A DNA stretch of 64,000 bases from Burkholderia puraquae (lineage in GTDB: Bacteria > Pseudomonadota > Gammaproteobacteria > Burkholderiales > Burkholderiaceae), in NCBI RefSeq assembly GCF_002099195.1, contig NZ_NBYX01000009.1, positions 226,134-290,133 of the forward strand, given 5' to 3'. Shown here in pieces: positions 1 through 7,731 of the stretch. Position numbers and translations under genes: made by a program. Each line of letters begins with the position of its first letter. The first letter of the stretch is position 1. The notes under the pieces are model-generated. The model did no database searches and was not told where the DNA came from. It was given only the letters and a program-made list of their open reading frames with translations.

Positions 1-612
1 GCGAAGTTCGGCAACGGCTTCTTCATCGACAGCACCGAGGGCGCCGGCTACCGGCTGGACCTGCCGCACGGCGTGTTCGTGTCGGCGGCTGTGAGCTACG
101 ACGCGGGCCGCACTGACGAGAACCGCTTCGACATGCCGGGCTCCGACTACCTGAAGGGCATGGGCCGGATTCCGGGCTCGGTGCTGGTCGGCGTGCGCGC
201 GGGCGTGACGCTCTTCGACACGGCGCAATTGAGCGTCACGATCGACACACCTGTTACGCACACGTCGCGCGGCGTGTCGGGGCACGTGGATCTCGCGCTG
301 CCGGTGTTCAAGACCTCGCAGCACGAGATCATCGTGACGGGCACCGTGCACGCGGGCTCGGGGCGCTATACGCAGACGTTCTACGGCGTGACCGACGCCC
401 AGTCGATGACGAGCCGGTTCCGGCCGTATTCGACGAGCGGCGGGATCGACAGCGCATCGATGGCGGTCGCGTGGAACTGGACTTTGTCGCAGCACTGGTC
501 GGTGCTCGCGACCGGGGGCGTGACACGCTTGCTCGGCCGCTACGGCGACAGTCCGATCGTGCAATCGCGCAGCAACTACTACGGGATTGCGGGCGTGACG
601 TACAAGTTCTGA
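1..612 (+). CDS. MipA/OmpV-family outer-membrane protein, 3' part
   Basis: The reading frame is open from the first base and ends at the TGA at 610-612. The visible 203 residues are alternating beta strands ending in YKF, the terminal aromatic residue typical of beta-barrels inserted by the Bam machinery. The pattern and the ending fit the C-terminal part of MipA/OmpV proteins, outer-membrane barrels of about 260 residues sometimes linked to murein scaffolding or small-molecule permeability. The start and signal peptide lie outside the window. The gene is followed at once by an IS110 relic, but the C-terminus looks intact. Family assignment is by overall pattern; the substrate is unknown. Confidence 0.8.
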   Translation, partial: AKFGNGFFIDSTEGAGYRLDLPHGVFVSAAVSYDAGRTDENRFDMPGSDYLKGMGRIPGSVLVGVRAGVTLFDTAQLSVTIDTPVTHTSRGVSGHVDLALPVFKTSQHEIIVTGTVHAGSGRYTQTFYGVTDAQSMTSRFRPYSTSGGIDSASMAVAWNWTLSQHWSVLATGGVTRLLGRYGDSPIVQSRSNYYGIAGVTYKF

Positions 613-1135
<523 letters not shown>

Positions 1136-1267
1136 AGCGGGTTGCCGGCGCGTGACGGCGTGCGCGGGGCGCACACCGTGCGTCGGCGTCGTGCCGTCGC
1201 TGCGAACCGCGTGCGGTAACATGCTGGCGGGTTCGGCGTCAGGCCGGGCCGCGACAGGGAGAAACCG

Positions 1268-1603
1268 ATGAAGAACACGATCGCGATGCTCGTTGCACTC
1301 GTTGCGAGCGCAACGTTTTCAGGATGTGCCGACATGAACACGAAGCACCCCAACGCCACGGCCGGCGGCGCGGCTGCGATCCCCGCGCAGCCGGGCGCCG
1401 CGCCGGTGTGCAAGGCGGACGCCGCGCCGGACGACGCGCTGATCGGCAAGCCCGAGGCCGATGCGGCCGCGCTGCTCGACGGCTGTCTGTGGCGCGTGCT
1501 CGAGCGCGACGGCAAGTCGTTGCCGGGCACGATGGACTACCGGCAGGAGCGCCGCAATCTCGGCATTCGCGACGGGAAGGTGATCTGGGTGCGGCGCGGG
1601 TGA
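1268..1603 (+). CDS. Small lipoprotein with peptidase-inhibitor I78-like domain
   Basis: The 111-residue product begins with a lipoprotein signal; the lipid-attachment Cys is residue 20 in TFSGC. After a short Ala/Pro-rich linker, the C-terminal half has the I78 inhibitor layout: LIGKPEADAA, then a Gly-x-x-hydrophobic strand, then TMDYRQERRNLGIRDGKV near the end. I78 proteins are small inhibitors of serine proteases in proteobacteria. The core here carries a cysteine (DGCLWRV), and the final YCG of many members is replaced by RRG. An AGGGAG ribosome binding site lies at 1254-1259. The gene is monocistronic, and its link to the T6SS island is positional only. Confidence 0.7.
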   Translation: MKNTIAMLVALVASATFSGCADMNTKHPNATAGGAAAIPAQPGAAPVCKADAAPDDALIGKPEADAAALLDGCLWRVLERDGKSLPGTMDYRQERRNLGIRDGKVIWVRRG

Positions 1604-1824
1604 CGGATTCGGCCGCCGACGAAAATCGGTCGCGGCCAATGTCGCTTCCGCGAGCGCGGCTGTCGCGGGCATGCATGTCGCGCGCGGACGATCGGTCGGC
1701 GGCACGCGTGGCGATTCATCGCCGCGGGCGGCGGCATCGGCTGTCGCGGCGGTCAGGCGCCTCGATACCGTTGTAGGCGGGGCTTGCACGAGTCGTGACG
1801 CGCCGCGCTGGCCGGCGCGTCCGG

Positions 1825-3222
1825 TCACGCTGCGATCGCTCCGGATTGCAGCGCCGACGCCGTGGTGTCGACCGTCATCGCCGGCGTGACGAGCATCACG
1901 CCGCGTGCGAGCGGGTCGTTGACCGATGCCGCAAATACCGCTTGCCGTTCCTCTGTCGCGTGATCGGCGGCGACGGCCAGCACAGCCAGCGCGAGCGCTG
2001 CGCCGCTTCCCCCGTTGGCGAGCCCGAGGTGGCGGCTGCGCTCGGCGGCATCGTCGCCCCAGATTTGCTCGCTGACCGTCACGACTTCGGTGCGGCGACT
2101 GCTGCGTTGATCGGCGTCGGTGACGAATCCGGGTGCCGACAGGTCGGGACGCAACGTCGACAAGCGCGTACCCGCCGCCGCGAGCAACTGTTCGAGCGTC
2201 GTCGCTTCGGCCTTGCCGTGATCGGCGGAACCCGCGCGGCGCGCGACCGCGAGCCGATGGATCGACGACACCGGCATCGCATGCGGCGTGTCGGGATGAC
2301 CGAGCAGCAATGCACATGCGCCTTCGCCGGGCGTCATGCCGTTCGGCCGATCGCGGCCGTAGAGCCGACCTGCGCGATCCAGTGCGTCGACTGCGTCCTG
2401 GCTTGCGGTGGAGTCGAACGCGAGGACGACGTGCAGATCGCGGGACGGTTGCAGGTGCAACGCCTGGATCAGTTCGTCGACGACCGCCCATGCTTGGACG
2501 GGATCGGCGACCGTGCGCAGTTGCGCGCGGACGATGCCCGGCGCGACGGCTTCCCGCGCCGCGTGCGCATCGAGCCATGCGGCGAGCGTGGCGGCGACCG
2601 GTTGCCAGCGCTCCGGTATCAGCAGGTGGAGCCGGAGCGGCGGCGCGTCGGCGCCCGCACCGGACAACACGGCATGACGCTCGCGCAATTCGTCGAGCGC
2701 ATCGGCGGCCAGCAGCAGCCCGCGCCAGTGCTCGTCCTGCAGCGTTTCCCGCGCGTCGGGCGCAAGCAGGCTTGCATCGAACCGGTCGAGCGACACCGAT
2801 TCGACGGTGCTCGCGAATACGCCGGTTCCGTCCGGGCGTTGCAGTTCGGGATGAAGCGCGACGGAACGTTCCTCCCGGGCCGCCGCATCGATGTCTGCGG
2901 TCGTCGCCCCCGTCGGCAGCCTGACGCTGCTGTCGAGCAGCAGGGCCGACCACGTGTGCGGCGCGGGGTCCTGCGCGGCAGCGGCATCCGTCGATGCGGA
3001 CGAGCTCGGCGGTGCGGCGGCCGCGAGCGCCGGATGCTGGCCGAACCCCCGGCGCAGCCATGCCACGCAGACGGCGAGGGCCGCCGGCAGCACGAGCCCG
3101 CACAGCAGCAGCTCCCTGGCGGTCGGAGCATGCCGGGTCGTTTTCCACCAGACGAACACGGCGATCCACACCGCGACGAACAGCGCGGCGACGAGTGCCG
3201 TCTTGCGCAACCGCGTGATCAT
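1825..3222 (-). CDS. Membrane-anchored thiolase/ketosynthase-like T6SS accessory protein
   Basis: The 465-residue protein has two N-terminal transmembrane helices (about 8-25 and 37-55). An Ala/Ser-rich linker follows, then a soluble domain of about 370 residues. That domain shows features of the beta-ketoacyl-synthase/thiolase fold: a DRPNGMTPGEGACALLL segment resembling the PGEGA loop, a Gly/Ala-rich helix near LANGGSGAALALAV, and a final hydrophobic strand (GVMLVTP). I see no catalytic Cys in the usual place, so it is probably a non-enzymatic homologue. It lies 36 bases downstream of the PAAR gene on the same strand, so the two probably form one unit. Thiolase-like proteins are, to my knowledge, found near PAAR-type genes in other T6SS clusters. 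The role is unknown; handling of the tip or an effector is an inference. Confidence 0.65.
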   Translation of the reverse strand: MITRLRKTALVAALFVAVWIAVFVWWKTTRHAPTARELLLCGLVLPAALAVCVAWLRRGFGQHPALAAAAPPSSSASTDAAAAQDPAPHTWSALLLDSSVRLPTGATTADIDAAAREERSVALHPELQRPDGTGVFASTVESVSLDRFDASLLAPDARETLQDEHWRGLLLAADALDELRERHAVLSGAGADAPPLRLHLLIPERWQPVAATLAAWLDAHAAREAVAPGIVRAQLRTVADPVQAWAVVDELIQALHLQPSRDLHVVLAFDSTASQDAVDALDRAGRLYGRDRPNGMTPGEGACALLLGHPDTPHAMPVSSIHRLAVARRAGSADHGKAEATTLEQLLAAAGTRLSTLRPDLSAPGFVTDADQRSSRRTEVVTVSEQIWGDDAAERSRHLGLANGGSGAALALAVLAVAADHATEERQAVFAASVNDPLARGVMLVTPAMTVDTTASALQSGAIAA

Positions 3223-3258
3223 TTCCGTCGATTCCCCCGTGACTTGCGGCGTCGCATG

Positions 3259-3561
3259 TCAGTTGCCATCGCTGCCCGCCGTCCGGCTCGCGACCAGTAC
3301 GGCACCGCAGGCCGTCTTGTAGCCGTCGCGCGCGACGCCTTCACCCTGCACGATCATCGTGTCGTCGCCGTCGACGATGTAATTCGGGCCGTGGATCGGA
3401 CACGTCACCGTGTCGTTGCGGCGCGCGATGCCGCGACCGTCGACCGACGACAGCGTGGACGCACTGGTCACGGTGCCGCCATGGCTGTGTTTGTCCCCGA
3501 GGAGCGGAGGGGCACACGTGACGATCGAAGGTGGCGACGTCACGTTCGGCTGCCCCGGCAA
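3259..3561 (-). CDS. PAAR-domain T6SS spike-tip protein
   Basis: The protein has 100 residues. From residue 21 on it reads LGDKHSHGGTV, then GRGIARRNDTVTCPIHGP, then ILxGD-type turns and ACGAVLVAS, the characteristic layout of a free-standing PAAR protein. PAAR proteins cap the VgrG trimer with a metal-bound cone and can carry or recruit effectors. The first 17 or so codons (3512-3561) are read antisense through the remnant vgrG tail, so the present N-terminus appears to have been created by a rearrangement. The original start may have been near the LLGDK segment. It is followed closely by the membrane-anchored thiolase-like gene. Confidence 0.85.
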   Translation of the reverse strand: MPGQPNVTSPPSIVTCAPPLLGDKHSHGGTVTSASTLSSVDGRGIARRNDTVTCPIHGPNYIVDGDDTMIVQGEGVARDGYKTACGAVLVASRTAGSDGN

Positions 3562-3706
3562 ATTCGTCGTGTATGCCGCGCAGCATGCCTTCGTGGGCCC
3601 CGATCAAATGAATACGCCGTTGCCGCAGTTTCCCGAAAAGGTCTGCGTCGAATGCCTGCTCCACGCGATGCAGTCGGGCAGCGCGCTCGCGGGCAAGGCG
3701 ATCTGA
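3512..3706 (+). pseudogene. vgrG 3'-end stump (DUF2345 tail only)
   Basis: The plus-strand frame from 3512 encodes about 64 residues that look like the very end of a VgrG. HVTIEGGDVTFGCPGKFVV matches the last DUF2345 repeats, and QHAFVGP precedes a tail ending VCVECLLHAMQSGSALAGKAI. Everything upstream in this frame lies antisense to the PAAR gene and shows no VgrG homology, so roughly 90 percent of the gene is missing. Two bases separate its stop from the DUF4123 start, the position an intact vgrG occupies in the second cassette. The frame is open back to 3410, but that part is meaningless. Confidence 0.75.
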
Positions 3707-3708
3707 GC

Positions 3709-4575
3709 ATGACGATCGAGACGACCGACTGGATCGACCGCTATCCCGACGGCACGCCGGACCGGCTGAATGCGCTTTTCGAGCGCGCGCCTGCCGACGG
3801 CCGCTGGCATCTGCTGCTCGACATGGGTTTCGCGCCGGCGCTGCGTGAGCGGATACCCGCGATCGAGCGCAACGATGCCGCCATCGTGTTGTACGAAGGT
3901 GTGTACGACGGCGACGACCTGCTGGCGATTTCGCCGTGCCTCGTGCCGTTGCCGGCCGACGCGGCGGCGCGCCGGGCGATGCTGGAGATGGTGCTGCGCG
4001 AGACGTCCGGACGGCCGATGGTGAGCCTGCTGCATGGCGCGCGCGATACCGCCGCGCTCGCCGCGCATCTGCGCGGACAGATGGAGGCGAGTGCGGCGGC
4101 TGACGGCGAAGCGTTTCTGGTGCGTTTCGCCGACACGCGTTGCCTGCCCGCGTGGCTCGCGGTGCTGACGCCCGCACAGCGCTGCCGCTTCACGGACGGG
4201 GTCGACGCGTGGCACGTGTTCGACCGCACCGGGGCGCTCGTTGCGCTCGATTTCGGCATCGCGAGCCGGGCGGCTGGCGATAAAGCGGACGCCGGACGCA
4301 GCGGCGAGCCATACTTGCTCGACGAGGACCAGGTCGAACGGCTTCGGCAGGCTGCGAAGATCGACACGCTGGTTTTTCATGTTCGCCAGCGTCCGGAGAG
4401 TTTCGGCCGTCTAGTGGCCACGCCGTCGCAAGCCCATGCGTGCGTGAGTGCGGCGTGGGCGCGGCACGACGGTCCGCCTGCGGCGGCGTCGCGGGCCGCG
4501 CTCGATGCGCTCGATGCGCTCGTGGCGGCCGGATATCTGGTGACGGAGCTCGCGCCGGCAACGTCGCCCGCGTAG
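3709..4575 (+). CDS. DUF4123 effector-adaptor protein (Tap-1/TEC type)
   Basis: The 288-residue cytosolic protein has the DUF4123 layout: an early HLLLDMGFAPAL strand, LLAISPCLVPLP, then a conserved central GRPMVSLLHG and FVRFADTRCLPAWLAVL segment. A helical C-terminal lobe follows. DUF4123 proteins bind a specific VgrG and load a cognate effector without being secreted themselves. The start was chosen at the ATG at 3709, right after the vgrG stump; the longer open frame upstream is antisense to other genes. Downstream are tli1 and tle1, so the likely cargo is the Tle1 phospholipase. Its original VgrG partner has been lost here, so it may have to use another VgrG. Confidence 0.85.
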   Translation: MTIETTDWIDRYPDGTPDRLNALFERAPADGRWHLLLDMGFAPALRERIPAIERNDAAIVLYEGVYDGDDLLAISPCLVPLPADAAARRAMLEMVLRETSGRPMVSLLHGARDTAALAAHLRGQMEASAAADGEAFLVRFADTRCLPAWLAVLTPAQRCRFTDGVDAWHVFDRTGALVALDFGIASRAAGDKADAGRSGEPYLLDEDQVERLRQAAKIDTLVFHVRQRPESFGRLVATPSQAHACVSAAWARHDGPPAAASRAALDALDALVAAGYLVTELAPATSPA

Positions 4576-4659
4576 AACGATGCGGGTTCGCGTGCATGCG
4601 ACGGGGCACATGGTTGATAGCGATCCACGCCGGACGGCGTCGGACAAGAGGATGAACAG

Positions 4660-5274
4660 ATGAGTTTGAATGCCGGTTCCACGACGTTTGCCGCTCGGCT
4701 GCTGATGGTCGCGGCCATCCTGCTCGGGACGGCCGGATGCTCGCGCGCGACCGACGTGTCGTCCGCCGCGTCGAGTGCGGCCGGCGCGTCGAGCGTCGCC
4801 AGCGCGGCAGCCGCTTCCGCATCCGGAACGATGGGGCTGAAACTGAATGCCCTCAACTACACCGACGTTCCGATCGGCGCTTTCTACGTCGACGGCACCT
4901 GGGGCGGGACGGTGCCGGCACGCATCGGCAGCGGCGGCGGCGCGATCATCTGCTGCGTCGCGTTGCCGAAACAATGGCATCCGGGGCTGACCGTCAATCT
5001 GCAGTGGCGGGACGACAACCTCTACAGGAAGGATCCGAAGGCGCTCGCGAGCCGGGTCGTGCCGGTCGAGCGCTACGAAACATTTTCGGACGGCTTCCTG
5101 TGGGTCCTGTTCTTTCCGCACGATCGCATCAAGGTCTATGCGTCGCAGTGGATGCCCGGTTACCGCGGCTTCCCCGAAAATCTCCAGGCGCCCGACGAAG
5201 CGTGTCCCGGGCACTTCACGCTGCGCAACAGCGACCCGCAGTGCCCGAATCCCGACCAGAGGATCACGCGATGA
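4660..5274 (+). CDS. tli1: DUF3304 lipoprotein, Tli1-type immunity protein
   Basis: The 204-residue lipoprotein has its lipid-attachment Cys at residue 27 (LLGTAGCSR), followed by an Ala/Ser-rich linker. The DUF3304 domain follows with LNYTDVPIGAFYVDG, a glycine-rich SGGGAIICCVALP segment, and KQWHPGLTVNLQW. DUF3304 lipoproteins are the cognate inhibitors of Tle1 phospholipases and sit in the periplasm, where incoming Tle1 acts. An AAGAGGA ribosome binding site is at 4646-4652. The stop overlaps the tle1 start by ATGA (5271-5274), which indicates translational coupling and supports the immunity-before-toxin reading. Confidence 0.88.
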   Translation: MSLNAGSTTFAARLLMVAAILLGTAGCSRATDVSSAASSAAGASSVASAAAASASGTMGLKLNALNYTDVPIGAFYVDGTWGGTVPARIGSGGGAIICCVALPKQWHPGLTVNLQWRDDNLYRKDPKALASRVVPVERYETFSDGFLWVLFFPHDRIKVYASQWMPGYRGFPENLQAPDEACPGHFTLRNSDPQCPNPDQRITR

Positions 5275-7670
5275 GTTTCCGCTTCGCGAGCGCCGACCGG
5301 CCTGACGTCAGCGTCGTCACCCGGGAGGAGCAGGACGCGATCATGCGCCGGCTGCACGACGACGACGGGATGAGCTGCTGCAAGACGCTGCACGTCGGCA
5401 TCTTCTTCGACGGCACGCGCAACAACGCGGATCGCGATCGCGCGGGCGGCAAGCACAGCAACGTCGCGCGGCTGTTCGACGTGTTTCCCCGCGACAAGTA
5501 TCACAGTGCCATTTACGTGGCCGGCGTCGGCACGCCGTTCGTCGACGAGATCGGCGACCAGGGCGTCGGGCTGCAGGCCGCGGCCGGCGCCGCGACGGGA
5601 TGGGCCGGCGAGGGGCGCATCAACTGGGCGCTGCTGCAGATCCACAACGTCGTGCATGCGCACGCATTCGGCAATTCGCTGTCCGCGGCGCTCGGCAAGA
5701 GCGACAAGGAACTCGCGAAGGCCGTCAGCGTTGATCTGAATTTCAAGGGCATCGATCTCGGCGGCACGCCGCCCAGGCCGGGCAGTCTCGGCGACATCAA
5801 CGCGCGCGGCAGTTCGAGCGTCGGTGCGCTCAAGTTGATGGCCGCCGAGCAGAACGGGATCGAACTGACCTGGGATCGCGACACGATCTGGGCGCAGCTC
5901 AAGGGCGAAGTCGATACGGCGAACTGGACCGCGACGATGCGCGCGTGGGACGAGAAACGCCGCGTTGCGTTGCGGGCCCGATGCGCGCAGTTGAAGGCGC
6001 GCGTCGGCGACCTGCTGGTGAAGGGCAAGCCGAAACTGCAGCGCATCCGCCTGTACGTGTTCGGTTTTTCGCGCGGGGCGGCCGAGGCCCGCACGTTCTC
6101 GAATTGGCTGGCCGATGCGCTGGACCCCGACTTCAGCCTGTGCGGCGTGCCCGTGTCGTACGACTTTCTCGGCATCTTCGATACGGTCGCGTCGGTCGGC
6201 ATCGCGCAAAGCACGGCCGCGACGCTGTTCGATGGGCACGGCGGCTGGGGGCGCAGGGAACTGATGGGCGTGCCGCACTACGTGCGTCGCTGCGTCCACA
6301 TGGTCGCCGCCCACGAGCCGCGCGGATCGTTCCCGCTTGACCTGATCGATGCGTCGCGGGACGGGCATGAGGAGATCGTCTATCCGGGCGTGCATTCGGA
6401 CGTCGGCGGTGGGTACGGGCCGGGCGAGCAGGGGCGCGGCACCGGCGATGCGGACAAGCTTTCGCAGGTGCCGCTGCTCGACATGTATCGCGAAGCGCGC
6501 AAGGCCGGTGTTCCATTCGATATCAAGGGGCCCGGTATCGCTGCCGAAGCGGCGGCGGCATTCGCGATTTCTCCCGCGCTCAAGCGCGCGTTTTCCACCT
6601 ATGTGAGCACGAGCGCCGACTATTACTACGCGAAGGAGCACGGCACGCCGGGCCTGATGCGCGCGCACTACGGGCTTTACCTGCGCTGGCGCAAGATGCG
6701 GCTCGACAATTTGCGTTCGCAACCGTCGTTTCTGGCCGCCAAGGCCGCCTATCCGCAGGATGCCGTCGATCTCGACAGCGCGAACGAGGAACTGCGGCTC
6801 GAATGGCGCGACCTGCTCGAATGCGAGCAGGAAGGCGGACCGACCGTGAGCCGGTACGCGGGCAATACAGTCAGCCGGAAGATCACGCAGAACCCGAAGG
6901 CGGCGGCCGTCATTTCGCCGGCTGTCCTGCCGATCGCCGCGGGCCTGCAGTCCGCGATTCCGTTCGTCGGTCCGCTGGTGCGCGCGAGCGCCAAGCGCGC
7001 CGAGGATTTCTTCCAGCTGCAGCTCGACGAGAAATGGAAGCAGTGGCTCGAGGTGCGGGGCGACTGGAACATGGGGCCGCCGGAAGCGCCGATCAGCGCG
7101 CTGTACGACAACTTCATGCACGATTCGCGCGCGTGGTTCAAGCCGCTCGGCGACGACGACGACGTGTGGAATCACAATCAGATCAACGCGCTGAAAACCC
7201 GCCAGGCCGAGTTCGAGCGCCAGCATGCCGAGTGGAAGAAGCGTCAGCAACTCGGCGTGCCGGGACCGTCGCAGATCATGCAGGTGATGGGGGCGGGTGC
7301 GCTTGGGCTCGGGCCGGCCGCCAACGTTGCGCCGGAGCCCGAACCGCGTTCGACGCTGACCGCGCAGCAGGCCGGCATCCTGAAACGCTACGACGCCGCG
7401 CAGCAGGCTGCACAGAAGGCTCGAGCGGCCCGGGACGCAACGGCGCCGACCGATAGCGCGATCCTGACCGACCCGAAAGTTACGGGTGGTCTTGCGTTGC
7501 AGGATTCGGGACGCGAGTTTTCGTTCGTCTGGGGCTACCTGCGCTGGCGCACCGTCTACGTGAACGGCGTGCGCTGGGACGCGCCCCATGTGCCGAGCGT
7601 GCAGGAAGACATGGAGGCGATGCGTCAGCAGATGCAGCGCAACGTCGACATGAGCAAGCTGTTCCGATGA
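5271..7670 (+). CDS. tle1: Tle1-family T6SS phospholipase effector (DUF2235)
   Basis: The 799-residue DUF2235 protein starts its domain with HVGIFFDGTRNN. The nucleophile motif is GFSRG with Ser267, and the conserved acid motif is SDVGGG with Asp377. Tle1 enzymes are antibacterial phospholipases delivered by the T6SS that attack membrane glycerophospholipids from the periplasm. A hydrophobic stretch around residues 543-570 may contact membrane. The C-terminal third is charged and Ala-rich and may form the membrane-anchoring module seen in this family. There is no PAAR or MIX domain, so loading should depend on the upstream DUF4123 adaptor. Its start overlaps the immunity gene by four bases. 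All motifs look intact, so the enzyme is probably active. Confidence 0.9.
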   Translation: MSFRFASADRPDVSVVTREEQDAIMRRLHDDDGMSCCKTLHVGIFFDGTRNNADRDRAGGKHSNVARLFDVFPRDKYHSAIYVAGVGTPFVDEIGDQGVGLQAAAGAATGWAGEGRINWALLQIHNVVHAHAFGNSLSAALGKSDKELAKAVSVDLNFKGIDLGGTPPRPGSLGDINARGSSSVGALKLMAAEQNGIELTWDRDTIWAQLKGEVDTANWTATMRAWDEKRRVALRARCAQLKARVGDLLVKGKPKLQRIRLYVFGFSRGAAEARTFSNWLADALDPDFSLCGVPVSYDFLGIFDTVASVGIAQSTAATLFDGHGGWGRRELMGVPHYVRRCVHMVAAHEPRGSFPLDLIDASRDGHEEIVYPGVHSDVGGGYGPGEQGRGTGDADKLSQVPLLDMYREARKAGVPFDIKGPGIAAEAAAAFAISPALKRAFSTYVSTSADYYYAKEHGTPGLMRAHYGLYLRWRKMRLDNLRSQPSFLAAKAAYPQDAVDLDSANEELRLEWRDLLECEQEGGPTVSRYAGNTVSRKITQNPKAAAVISPAVLPIAAGLQSAIPFVGPLVRASAKRAEDFFQLQLDEKWKQWLEVRGDWNMGPPEAPISALYDNFMHDSRAWFKPLGDDDDVWNHNQINALKTRQAEFERQHAEWKKRQQLGVPGPSQIMQVMGAGALGLGPAANVAPEPEPRSTLTAQQAGILKRYDAAQQAAQKARAARDATAPTDSAILTDPKVTGGLALQDSGREFSFVWGYLRWRTVYVNGVRWDAPHVPSVQEDMEAMRQQMQRNVDMSKLFR

Positions 7671-7731
7671 ACCGATTGGATACGAATCAGCCGGCGCGGC
7701 ACGCATTCGCGCGCGATTGCCGAGAAACAAC

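Noticed and set aside
1795..3708. Plus-strand extension of the DUF4123 frame back to 1795
   Set aside because: It is antisense to the PAAR and thiolase-like genes, Arg-rich, and DUF4123 homology starts at 3709.
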